In this document: one piece after another, positions 1 through 10,800 of the stretch
Position numbering within the stretch: the first letter of the stretch is position 1
Layout of the letters: each line of letters starts with the position of its first letter
Source: Nilaparvata lugens
Taxonomy: Eukaryota > Arthropoda > Insecta > Hemiptera > Delphacidae
Assembly: GCF_014356525.2 (NCBI RefSeq)
Contig: NC_052512.1
Span: 2,111,114-2,175,113 of the forward strand
DNA: 64,000 nt
Direction of reading: 5' to 3'
Made by a program: the position numbers and the translations under genes
The notes under the pieces: generated by a model
What the model was told of the DNA's origin: nothing
Seen by the model: the letters and a program-made list of their open reading frames with translations, nothing else
Database searches by the model: none

Positions 1-51
1 TATGCAATCAACAAGTTTAATACGAACGAGCAAACAAACAAACACAACCCT

Positions 52-232
52 AAGCTGCGTTTACATCAAAGTTATCAACTAAATGTTCATTTTTCCGTCC
101 TTATAGATTCTATTAGATTGAACATAACTTACCATACACATGATGTGCATATGTGTCTCCATTCAATCTGATTGAATCTATAAGGACGGAAAAATAAACA
201 TTTTGTTAATAACTTTGGTGTAAACGCAGCTT
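52..232. repeat. Hairpin MITE, 'AAGCTGCGTTTACA' family, copy 1
   Basis: The two ends are inverted copies (GCTGCGTTTACATCAAAGTT on the left, AACTTTGGTGTAAACGCAGC on the right). The repeat continues inward through a shared CCGTCCTTATAGATTCTAT block, so almost the whole element folds into one hairpin. Related copies lie at 19576-19769, 30308-30496 and 62279-62467. There is no coding capacity. It is a non-autonomous DNA element of unassigned superfamily. Confidence 0.85.
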
Positions 233-244
233 TATTATATAGAT

Positions 245-391
245 AGTATCTCTCAATATATTCATACTCCATAATTTATCAAAATTTGGGAATGGAATAG
301 ATTTGGGCCAAGCCTGTTGTTCCTTCCTAATCATATTTATATGATTTGTGATTCTGTCCACGAATAAATGAATAAATAAATAAATAATAAT
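245..391 (+). repeat. LINE 3'-end fragment with (ATAA)n tail
   Basis: A segment containing TTGGGCCAAGCCTGTTGTTC ends in a tandem ATAA/AATA tail, the usual form of a 5'-truncated non-LTR element. The same sequence occurs reversed at about 16606-16938. The 15711-15900 and 29821-29930 segments share the motif of a T-rich tail followed by an 'aggctt/aggttgagcctg' block. The LINE clade is not determined. Confidence 0.6.
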
Positions 392-2818
392 ACACAAGTG
401 GATATCTAGCAAATTAACACAGCACTAAAAGCTCCATTCAAATGTACATCGGTATAACTATAATAGAATAGTTATACAGGACCTGTACACGTATTATTTT
501 ACTATTAAACTCTATCCTGGCAATAGTATAAGTTGTGTCAAGTTGTTATTTGGCTGAATGCGTGTAGCTGCATTATAGCGGAGGTTTTCCCACATAACAT
601 GTTATAATGTACATATCCAGTTTTTAATACGTATAACAAAACAAGTGTACAGTACATTGAACGAAATAGCTCTACATGAGGGGACTATTATTTTTATAGA
701 TAACAGGATATAGAGAATGAAACATTTAAAATAATTATTATTGTATGTGATTTGTGATAGTTGAGTGTAGTGTCACTGAAGGAAAACACGAGAGAGTGAG
801 AGGGAAGTGGGAGAGGAAATTTAAGGGTGAGAGTAAGAGAGTGAGAATGTGTATGTGGGAGGAAAATATACGAGTTATTCATTGTAGTAGTAGCCTACCG
901 GTACATTCTCTCCTTTCTCTGAGCAGTAGGTTGGTTCCGCCAAACAAGTTTATCAGTTTATTGGATTATACTTTGTTTGAGATCCTTGATATTCTGCAAG
1001 TTGTACTTTGTCCAAAAAATACTTGTATTCTGTGTATGATTAGCATTTCCTTGCAAAAGATGATATCAAGTATGGAAGTTTATTTCCCAGTTTACAGCGA
1101 AACTGAACAGATTTTATTGTCAAAACTGCAACAAAGTAGACAATACAGCAAAATTATGGTTGAGAAACATACATGTTTGAGAATAAATGAGGATATCAAT
1201 AGAATTTGAATAGGATTGTAAATCCGTAATTTAAAATATGATAAGTAAACCAATAAAAATAATTGATGATTCAAAGAGTACATAACCTACATTGTTGTAA
1301 CATACTTGTCCTGTGTCGTGTCTTTCCTCAGGTACAACAATTTTTAAAATATAATGAATTTGTAATCGTGGTCGAGATGGAAGAAATAATTTGAATAACA
1401 ATATTAATATTTCTTGGACAAGTTAAGCATTTTTTCAAGTTCACTAGAATTTAAGAGCATTTAATTCATTAGTCGACTTAAAATCCAACATACATTGAAT
1501 AGCTTGGTGGGTTAAGAAAATTTATTTTTAATTTTTTTCTCTTTTTGTTGGAATTTATTTTCGACTGATGAGATCGAAATAAGCAAAGTTCGCTTTGATT
1601 CTCTAGTAAACGAGATCCAGATCCATTGTGATTGGCTCTGGAAGAAGAAGAAGAAAAATAAGAAGTAGGAGCAGGCGGATGAGGAGGAGAAGCTGGTGAT
1701 GGAGAAGGAGGAGGAGGCTGAAGATGAAGAAAATGAAGAAGAAGAAGTAAGTCAGCGGACGAAAAAGATATAAAGGAGAAGGGTAGGTGAAGTAGTGAAA
1801 GTCAAGCGTTTTATTTTTTTTTAATGCGTATGGTGATTTCTTAAAATTTATTAGAGAACAAAAATATTCGGAAACTTTTTTCCAATCACCTCATAATTTT
1901 AACATTTTCTGTAATGCATTTATTTTCCACATGCAATCCACTGTGAACGTTTATCGACTTCATAATGCCTATAATAAATATATAGGCTTTCCAAGCTTAT
2001 AATACATTATGAGATTCCAGAAACCTCTCCCTTCAACAAGAAATTAATGAGATAGGTAAATATATTGATGAAAAATGTAAAAATTCACACAATAATTTCC
2101 TTGATTTATTTCAATTCCACTCTCATTAGATACGGTAACTATGTGACTTATCAACGCCTATTCATATTGCCGTTGATATCATTCAAATATTGCAGAGTTC
2201 AAGTATCATCATGGATGGAGAAACACTTCAGAGAATGTTGCAGGGGTTCAAGAAGATATTCTTCTTGAACTGACTTGATGTGGAGTATGGAATTCAGATA
2301 CAAAATTAGAATATTATACCAATACCCAGGTATTCCATTCATCTTCATTGAACGAGCGTTAGCGAAGTTCTCACTTTTGACTTACTAGAGCTCAAAGTCG
2401 TTTTCTGTCTGTTTGTATGTTCGACAAGAACTTTGGAGAGAATTGATCAATCAGTTTCAAATTTTGACAACGAATTCGTCGAACCTTTTTACAGGTCAAG
2501 TTCGTTGGACAACAAAATTGACTCACTCCTTCATCCTTTTTCAGGATACAAAAATATAATTGAAAGTACATAGGAAAAGAAATTGTTTCGATCAATCATT
2601 TATCGGTCAGCTGGAATTATTTGCATACTTTTTCTGTAATTTTTCTATTCATTTGAAGAAGCTGATGCTTTTTTTGAAAGTTATCACACATTCTGTCAGA
2701 CAGACAGATTTTATGCGCCGACACATGCTTTTAGCTGAATACACAACATTAATTTATAAGCTCTATTACTAACTCGCTTCCGTTAACGTCTGTCTGCCTG
2801 TCTCTAACATACACGTAA
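392..2818. other. AT-rich non-coding stretch, no gene recognised
   Basis: I see no exon, RNA gene or complete transposon here. The longest open frame (754-1209, + strand) gives a protein with no recognisable motif and is probably chance. A purine-rich GAA/GAG tract lies at 1637-1775. At 2345-2545 there is a piece with a TCTGTTTG motif that also appears near 4905, which may be an old unclassified repeat. Confidence 0.5.
1637..1775. repeat. Purine-rich low-complexity tract (GAA/GAG)
   Basis: An almost uninterrupted run of A and G built from imperfect GAA, GAG and GGA triplets. It has no coding features. Confidence 0.8.
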
Positions 2819-3216
2819 ATAATAATAATAATAATAATAATATCATGACCTACTAATGGAGCTGCGCAGGCTAAACCCAGGCTTCTCTGTGAGAATGGTG
2901 GTGTTGATTTTAGGTGTACTGAGAGGCATGAGACCCTCATTTTTGGCCAATCTTAGAAAGATTCCAGCCTGTGAGAGACCTGCTGCTATGCTTGCAGGTC
3001 GGATGCAGAAGGCTGTCATTCTTGGTTCATTACATCTACTCAGAGCAAACGATTTAATGGTAACGAACCCAGTATGATTGTTACCACATGGACATGTGGA
3101 GCAGTCACTCTGGTAAAATCGCTTGTCACTCTTCCTTGGGGTTCGGAGCCCAGGGAAAGGGTGGTCTAGCAAAACCTCAAACAGGGAATAAAATAATAAT
3201 AATAATAATAATAATA
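2819..3216. repeat. Unclassified segment bracketed by two (AAT)n microsatellites
   Basis: AAT repeats at about 2819-2841 and 3190-3215 bracket roughly 350 bases of higher-complexity sequence. Open frames on both strands cross it without a motif I can name. The flanking repeats of the same unit suggest a captured or retroposed piece, but I cannot assign a family. Confidence 0.45.
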
Positions 3217-4341
3217 TCGAGTGACCTGGCTGGCACAGTTCTGGTGTCAGAGTTTTCAGGTCGCAACTGATCAATTTCAGGGCCTCCGATATGACCTAAC
3301 ACAATAACACTACACGTAACACCTAACTAATACGTAAAACTTCTTGTGATAGCAGTTGCTATGAACATTTTTTTTTGTTCAAAAGATTAAAATGTGAGTA
3401 GCATCTACTAATTAGTGTTCACTAACACTTGATTATTGAATGTATTCAAGGTATCAATTTCATTTTTGTATCTTTTTTTAGTAACTTCAAATGTTGAGAT
3501 CATTGAAACGGTTTGAGATATTGATGTGCGGGCTCCGCTATTAATTTACCTTTGAAATTCTGTATCGGAATCATGTATCAAACGACCACCCTATCATTTG
3601 AAAAAATAAAGCCAAATTCGAAATGAATCCATATGACGGATCCAAGATGGCGGACAAAAGTTTTGAACTGACAGAAAGTTTTTTTTTTCAATTGGAATAG
3701 GATTCCCATGGAACCTACTACTGTAATATCATACTTGTAAACGATATTTAGCTGTTTCCATAATAATTCTCACCAACTCTGTATAATTACAAGTTGCGGA
3801 TCTCAGAGATCAATACAACAGTTCATGAGCGAGTTATTCAACTAGGGGTCTCTAATGTAATGTGTAGTCAATAATATATCGGAGACAATTTTCTACATCT
3901 AAAATGATGAATGTATTCCTTTTAGTTAGTTTCATCGCCGCTAGATCACTATTATACTTGACTTACCACACAATAATGCTGGAGTTTATTATTGTGACGA
4001 CAACAGTATGATAATAAAGGCATATTTTTGGTTGAATAAGTCATGTTATGAGTGTGTCTGAATTTATAAATGTTTGTGATTTATGTTGAATGCATTTGGA
4101 TGCAATAGATAGTGTGAACCGGGAACATTCCGGTATGTGAGAAACGTATGACCGGTTCATTAATAATTTGAAAGTTGTATTGCGTGAGCTGATAGGTGAC
4201 ACGCACTTCTTATTACGGTGCTGTTATAATATTTCAATACCTGTACTGATTTATACTATGAGTAAATATTTTCAGTTGATAAAGGTGTATACTAAACATA
4301 TCTACGGTGTATTAGTAGTCTAGATGATACATCACTGAACC
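3217..4341. other. Non-coding stretch, no gene recognised
   Basis: AT-rich DNA without supported exons. The part around 3480-3790 looks repeat-like ('ccaagatggcgga' and 'ctcaccaactctgtata' resemble transposon-end sequence), but I could not find a partner end. Confidence 0.4.
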
Positions 4342-4384
4342 ATGATCGAAAAGTACATCTCATCCTTGTTTTTCTCCTATTATT

Positions 4385-4587
4385 CATTCACTTCTTCCCC
4401 TACACTTCCTTTTCCTACTCATCCTCTACATCATCATCATCATCGTCCTCCTCCTTCACCTCATCCCACTCCTCCTCCTCCACCTCCTCCTATTCCTACT
4501 CGTTCTCCTCCTTCTCCTCCTCCGCCTCTCCCTCTTCCACCTCTTCCTTCCCCTCCATCTCCTTCTCCTCCTCCTATAATATACCCT
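4385..4587. repeat. Pyrimidine-rich CCT/CTC low-complexity tract
   Basis: A long run of CTCCTC and CATCAT units. The proline/serine-rich frame reading through it is a by-product of composition, not a gene. Confidence 0.85.
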
Positions 4588-4599
4588 CTCTGAGAATGT

Positions 4600-4829
4600 A
4601 CTTCTTAAGGTCTAAACTCCACCGTTTCATGTGAAATTATTACAGTAGTACCTTAACTTTCGCATATTTCATCATTTTTCTAGCTAAGTATTATTGTTGA
4701 ACTCTTGAGTTTAATATGATTCACCATGTTATTTTACTGCTACTGGAATTTATTCATAACGCTTGAACGTGAGTTGAATTTTGTTTTGTTAAACACGTGA
4801 ATAAAGGTATCTGAATCTGAATCTGAATC
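4600..4829 (+). repeat. LINE 3' tail with (ATCTGA)n
   Basis: The sequence ends in AATAAAGGTATC followed by three tandem ATCTGA units. A polyadenylation-like signal directly followed by short tandem repeats is typical of CR1/Jockey-group LINE 3' ends. No reverse transcriptase coding remains, so this is a 5'-truncated copy. Confidence 0.55.
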
Positions 4830-6739
4830 CTCCACTCTCTCTATTGGTTCACAAACATTTTTTGAATGAGCAAAGCGAATTCTATGTTTCAAGTCAATCG
4901 GCGTTTGTCTGTTTGTTTGTTTGTACAGTCGCAGTTATGGACCGATTTGGATAACATTTGGTATACAGGTACTTTGAAACAAGGAGCAGAAACATAAATA
5001 TTCATAATTTTAAAATTCATCCCCGTTTTAAGATGGCGGCCCTTTATTACGAAATTCAACCCTAAAATAAACTTAACCTTTACTCAATGCTTCATCGGAT
5101 CAGGTTCAAATTGGGCTCATTCTTCTCAGCGCGTCAAAGCGATATTATCTCATGTATCACATGTTCAAAATGTTTTAATTTTTGGAATTTGATTTTTTTT
5201 CCGTCCCACATTTCAAGTTTCAGATTTTTTATCTCTTCAACCGTGCATCCTAGCTCAAAAGTGTAAAGAACTTCTATATTTCTCAGCATCCTCCACCGAT
5301 CCTATTGCATATATCATCATACTCTGAATCCAATTTATTTATATGTGTGTTTGTGTGTGAATAGGCGGGCGTGTGTGAGTAGTGATGTTAGTGAGTGTAG
5401 CGAGTTCTACTGTTTTCCGAACTACTAGTTTATTTTTGATAGGTGGAGTGGGAATGATGATAATACTGGTAATTATTATAGTGGAATTAGCTAGCCTCTC
5501 ACGCCGGTTGCATCAGATCTCGTTCAAACTGCGTTTGTTCCTAACGGAGGGTTGATGAAAAATATACAATCAATGGATCTGAAAATAGATGAATGACAAA
5601 AGTCGACATCAAGGAGCTTTGTTTGTTTGAATAAACAAACTTTAGCTGGAGGGGGTTTAATTCCCTGGTCCTTGAGATTTCTACTGATGAAGTTCAATTC
5701 TAATTCACTTCTAGTCTCTGATGTCGAATGAGTCGTCTTGATGTCTTAATTAGTCGATTGGCATACAGTTGATATCTGTCTTTCTTCTTCTTTTTTCGGA
5801 ATTTCACCTGAGGCATCACACTGTGACTTGATCTGGAGACAAAACAAAGTGTACAGTTAGCAATGCTAATGTTGGGAGCAGATCATGCGCTCACATAATT
5901 AAGCTTGCTTTTCGAAACTCCCAATTCCATTGAGCAAAATCAATCAAGCATTGAAGAAAGTGAAAATTGATGAGAAATGAGATACATATTCATTTCCATT
6001 TGTTGAATCAAGCACTGTGATGTGATGTGGGTAATGTGGTCAACAATAATGAGGTCAACGACCTATCACAGGGTAGATAGGTCGATAATAGTCACAGGGT
6101 TGGAATACAGTTTCCATGAATTTTCAAAACTATGAAGCAACTTCTGAACCACCCCAAGTCCCTATATTACTAAATTTTGAACGTTGAGGCTGTGAAAAGG
6201 CTAAATATAAACTTTATAGTGATGATATTTTTCAAAGTTTTTCGAATTGTATATATCATCAAGCTATCAAAATGAAAAACTTTTCTCGGGAAAACATTTT
6301 TTCCGACCATTACTTTTTGAGATATGAGCGCCTAAAGTTTAAATGTTTGGGACAGAACATTTCATGTTCGGTAAGAGATAAATCCATGATATTTAGAGGA
6401 TAGATTCTTCATGGTATTGTTGATCTAATTTTCTGAAAATTAAACAAAATTTCTAGAACAAAATTTTCTGAAAATATCAATTTTTGAGAAAGTTATTTTA
6501 TTTCAGTTTATTTTTAGCTTTGAACAGCCTTAACTTGATAGTTCTTCAACTGTCATGGAAATAGCGAGGTTATGCAAGATAATCATGTTTAAAGATTTTT
6601 TGTCGTAGTCATTCAATTTCAGCTGTTCCACATGCATGAAATCAAGCCAGTAAACAGCTGTTTTCAGAACGAATAAACCTATGATTCTCATTACAGCATA
6701 CCCGACTGTAATGAAATCATATGTTTTTTTAGTCGAGTA
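4830..6739. other. Non-coding stretch, no gene recognised
   Basis: AT-rich sequence with unclassified repeat-like pieces (for example 4866-5060 with TTTGTTTGTTTG). No exon, RNA gene or paired transposon ends are seen. Confidence 0.45.
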
Positions 6740-6745
6740 TATACT

Positions 6746-6925
6746 TCTTCTTCTTATTCTTCTTCTTCTTCTTCTTCTCCCTCTACCACCTCCTTTTCTC
6801 TACCTCTTCCTTCTTCTCATCCTACTACTACTCACCCACTCACTCCTCGTCCTCACATCCTCCTCCTCCTCCACCGACTGCTGTTCCACCCTCTCTTCCT
6901 CCTCCTCATCCTCTCCCTCTACTGG
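6746..6925. repeat. CTT/CCT pyrimidine microsatellite
   Basis: Begins with pure CTT repeats and grades into CTC/CCT units. Apparent leucine/serine-rich frames come from composition. Confidence 0.85.
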
Positions 6926-7019
6926 TAGAGAGTTAGTGGGGAGGATATTTTTAATATTCTTTCCGAAGAATGGACATTGATATGTCCAAAGCTCCGCCAA
7001 TTTATGTAGATGCATAACA

Positions 7020-7229
7020 ATATAATTATTATCTATAGTTATTATATTACAAATTGCGTTTTCATATCATATACAGTTCAATAATAATTATTTTCTTAGT
7101 CTATATCATGTAAATTCATCTATAATTTTGCTGTATTGTAAGCTATTGTATATAAGTGTATAAGACAGTATATATTGTAATCTACATAAATAAAGTACTC
7201 AATCAATCAATCAATCAATCAATCAATCT
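7020..7229 (+). repeat. LINE 3' tail with (AATC)n
   Basis: An AT-rich stretch ends in ATAAATAAAG followed by at least seven tandem AATC units at about 7198-7228. This is the signature of a LINE 3' end that terminates in a microsatellite rather than a plain poly(A). No coding sequence remains. Confidence 0.55.
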
Positions 7230-7645
7230 ACCACCTCCTCTTCTCTTCCTTTATCTTCCACTTTCCACTCTCCCTCGTCCACACTTTATCCTGATCATCC
7301 GCCACCTCTTCTCCATCAACTACTTCCTTTTATCTTCCTCCTCCTTCTTCTCCTCCCACCATTACTCGCCCACTCCCTCGTCCTCATTTCCTCCTCATCG
7401 TCCTTCTCCTCTTTCTCAGACTACTCTTCCTCCTCCTCATCCTCACACTACCACCACCTCTTCACTTCCTCACTTTCCTACTTTCTACTCCACCTCTCCC
7501 TCGTCCTTACTTCCTCCTGCTCCTCCGCCACCTCTTCTCCAACTACCACCTCCTCTTCTCTTCCTCCTTCTACTACTCACCCACTCCCTCGTCCTCACTT
7601 CCTCCTCCTCCTTCTCGTCCTCCTCCTCCTCCTTCTCCAGCAAAC
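7230..7645. repeat. Promoter-proximal polypyrimidine tract (CTC/TCC-rich)
   Basis: More than 400 bases of nearly pure C and T on the + strand, with many CTCCTC and CTCTC units, end about 50 bases upstream of the TATA box at 7697. It could be simple low-complexity sequence. Its position just before the cytokine promoter and its GAGA/CTCTC content make a promoter-architecture role possible (inference). Confidence 0.7.
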
Positions 7646-7696
7646 TGATTCAGTTGTTGTTGTTGTTGTGCGTTTGCGTTGTCAGCGTTTTGAGAG

Positions 7697-7703
7697 TATA
7701 AAA
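7697..7703 (+). promoter_or_regulatory. Putative TATA box of the Spätzle-family gene
   Basis: A TATAAAA match lies 154 bases upstream of the proposed start codon at 7857, leaving room for a transcription start near 7727-7735 and a short 5' UTR. A CAGGT at 7719-7723 could instead be a splice acceptor for a further-upstream non-coding exon, so the assignment is tentative. Confidence 0.5.
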
Positions 7704-7856
7704 GCGTGTTGTGTTTGCAGGTGCCCGCGAGATGTTGCCTCTTCGACCCAGCAAGCAGCTGCAGCCACCATCTCTTCCCCCCCACTCCTGCTCTATCAGC
7801 TGCTTCACTGCTCCACTGCGCTGCTCCTCATTCAACCACCGGCTGCTTCAAATACT

Positions 7857-10800
7857 ATGCGTCAAATCACACCTCTCCCTCGCATCCTGATTGCGGTTAG
7901 TATCTACAGCAAACTTCAAATAAATAAATGGTAGTTCTATGCCAACCCAGTTAGCCATCGCAGAACATTTACTCTTAACCTAGCGCCGCAGTGCAGGATG
8001 GTTTCTCACAGCTTGGCGTTGTTGTCATTTGAGATGGGTGTCTGACTTGGAGGTATTTCGGCCGCATTGCAGGATGACTGTTAACGGTTGCCGGAAGATC
8101 AACAGCTGGGTTTTTTTCGTTATGTTTCGTGATTGAGAAATTCTGATTGCAGATTCGTTCTCAGCGACCCCAAGTTTAGCCTGAAGGCTCAGAATGTTAA
8201 CAATGTATTTAAATAATTAAAAATCATCATGAAAAGTCATTAATATGGAAGTACACCACGTTTCTGGAAACTTTTTACTGGTGACTGGAGTTATTATTGA
8301 TTATAGGTAGCACAAAAATCAAAATAATCGTGAGAAAGAAAACTGCTGATGAACGCGAATAAGACCGTCACTCCATTGTTCTATTGTCTCGGCTGCTTGG
8401 CTGAGCCTGGCTGGAGGGATCAAATAACCGACTGGTTTGATCTTTCGTCTGTCCACTAGGCGGAACTACGCCGAACATTGCTGGGTGGAAGACGTTACTG
8501 CGGCCGCTCGCATTCCCACCAACGCTGCTATTATTTGCTGTCTCAGCGCCTACTCCGAGTCAGACAAGCATCCAGCCTGCACTGCGGAGCTAGGTTTAGA
8601 GCCTGTTCACATGACAGCGATTTATGCTCGGTTGTCGCGCGGTTGACCAGCCGAGCGGTTGCCAGGTATAGGGAAAGACATGGTGCCGTACACATGCAAT
8701 GCTCGTCTTGAGCAGTAGCCGGCGAATCGCGGCCAAGAATAGTGCTATAGTGAGGCTCACGTTATAATGGCAGTGAAGAAAGATAGGAGAAAAACGTTGC
8801 CAAGTCTCTCCATTTTGCCACTGACTGTACACATACTCAATTCATCCCAATGAATTTGAACTAATAATAATTATCATTTCCTGGATAAAATAATCAATTT
8901 AATATCAAGGAAATATATTTTTTCATAATTTGATTCGAAAATTTGCTTTCATGAATGAGATCAGATTTTTATTTTTATACAAACCTGAAATGGCGGCTAA
9001 TTTAGAAAGCTGTGATACAACAATCTGAATTTCAAAACAACAGAAATTAAGTTATTTGGTAGGTATTCTATCCCAATTTCTTCTAAAAATAATAGAAAAC
9101 CTATTTAAAATAAATAAATTCAATAACCTTTCAATATTATTTCAATATTACTGGTACGAGTAGGTCTAATCTATACGTGTAGGCTAACTGAAGCATGGAT
9201 GAAGTCTAGGATGGTTAGTTATCAACTTTAAAAATGTCATTTCAGGTATTTTAATTTGTGTTTCTGGATTATGTTTAAAATTATTTCATTGTTTCAAAAA
9301 TACATTTTAAATCAATTATTCGACTTGTGTACAAATATTTTGATAGAATGAAGAAAAAAATGGCGTTTGAGAATTGTTTGTCTACTTGTACTGTACACTG
9401 TACTGTACACTTTGTGTACAGTCACAGTCAAAAGTAAAAATTAAATATTCTGGCAAACTGACAACATTGCAAAGTGAGAGAGAGATAGCGCCATCTGTTT
9501 TGTTGTATGATACAAAAGGACAGCAACAGTATTGTCAATCGTACACTGCCATTATAACGTGGACCTCACTATATATACCATTGGCCGTCAGGCTCGCTTC
9601 GCTCGCCATATCCGTCTAGCCAGGGGGCTCCGACCCCTGGACCCCCGACTGGATCGTCCAAGAATGAGATCAGCAGGCTCGCTTCGCTCGCCTGCATTTT
9701 TCATTTCAGCATTTTTATCATATGTTAGGACAATCCAGTCGGGGGTCCAGACTAAACGTCTGGCTAAACGGATATGGCGAGCGAAGCGAGCCTGACGGCT
9801 AGTAATAGCTGCTTCCCAACCGCGCGTAAATCGCTGTCATGTGAACAAGCTCATAGGTAAAAGGCTCAAGGCTCAACTGACACTTACGCGACTCAGGTGG
9901 AGAAGAGACTGGACTCTAGTGGAGAGCATGATTGTGTTTCCAAATGGTGACACTCAGACCAGTCGATTCTCTTCTCCGCGACGTCACCATTTGAAAACAC
10001 ATGCTGCTCCCTGAGCAGGCGGTGGGACCTTCCCGCAAGGGACTCCCCACCAAAAAAAAGCCATACGAATTTACTTTTTTAATCAGGATTAAAGTTTAAC
10101 CGGCTTTTGTGCAACCGGGCCTTTGTGAAATAGATTTTTGCATTCCACTGTGAATTAATCTCATCACACTGTGATTAGATATAACATTTCTGTATAAACT
10201 ATGAATATATTATAATTACCTCTTCCGTAATAAATTTTATATGCTTTTGTACTCCAGGGCGAAGCTCGGTCCCCCGATATTATATTAAGCTGCAAATAAC
10301 ACCAACTCAGATTTCCGGATTATGGAACCACCTAGACTTCCTAATAATTAATAAAACAATATAAAAATCTTGAAGCACCCTTTATTTAAAAAAAAAACTT
10401 CAAAATAGTTCAACAACTAATTTTGGTGGTCACACCATCGTCAGGTTATAAAATAAAATAAATTTCCAATAAATGTTTACTAATAGTTTTGTTAATTGAT
10501 ACTATATTATGAAAATATGATTTTTTCATATGATTCATTTATTTCTGATTAAAGTTATTAAATTGTTTCTATATTGTTATTATTTTATTTTTTTATTTGT
10601 TATTTTTCATATTGTTCTATCAATTTAAAAAGTAGCCCATTTGAATGAAGTGTTTTCCTGATAATGTATGACTTTGAAAATAATCACAGCTGATACTGTT
10701 TTTTCCCGCTGAAAGTGAATAAATAATATAATAATTGTTTGGAATTGGGAGTTGGGACATTCATCTCTATTTTAATTGGTTGACAGGTGTTCCTATTGGC

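Larger units (their letters stand above)
8599..9852. mobile_element. Non-autonomous DNA element with 5'-GAGCCTGTTCACATGACAGC ends, carrying two nested inserts
   Basis: The left end shares TTCACATGACAGCGATTTA and a CGCGCGGTTG block with the inverted right end (TAAATCGCTGTCATGTGAAC, ending at 9852). Inside are a complete TA-flanked MITE (8748-9571) and a fold-back unit (9584-9799). No transposase frame remains and the superfamily is unknown. It lies wholly in intron 1 of the Spätzle-family gene. Confidence 0.65.

Noticed and set aside
754..1209. 151-codon open frame
   Set aside because: No signal peptide, domain or splice context. A small overlapping antisense frame also exists. Treated as chance.
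4342..4593. 83-codon proline-rich open frame
   Set aside because: It is produced by a CCT/CTC low-complexity tract. There is no domain, and a frame of similar bias appears in every pyrimidine tract here.
7156..7701. 181-codon open frame before the Spätzle-family gene
   Set aside because: It runs through a LINE tail, an (AATC)n microsatellite and the polypyrimidine tract. The composition explains the absence of stops.
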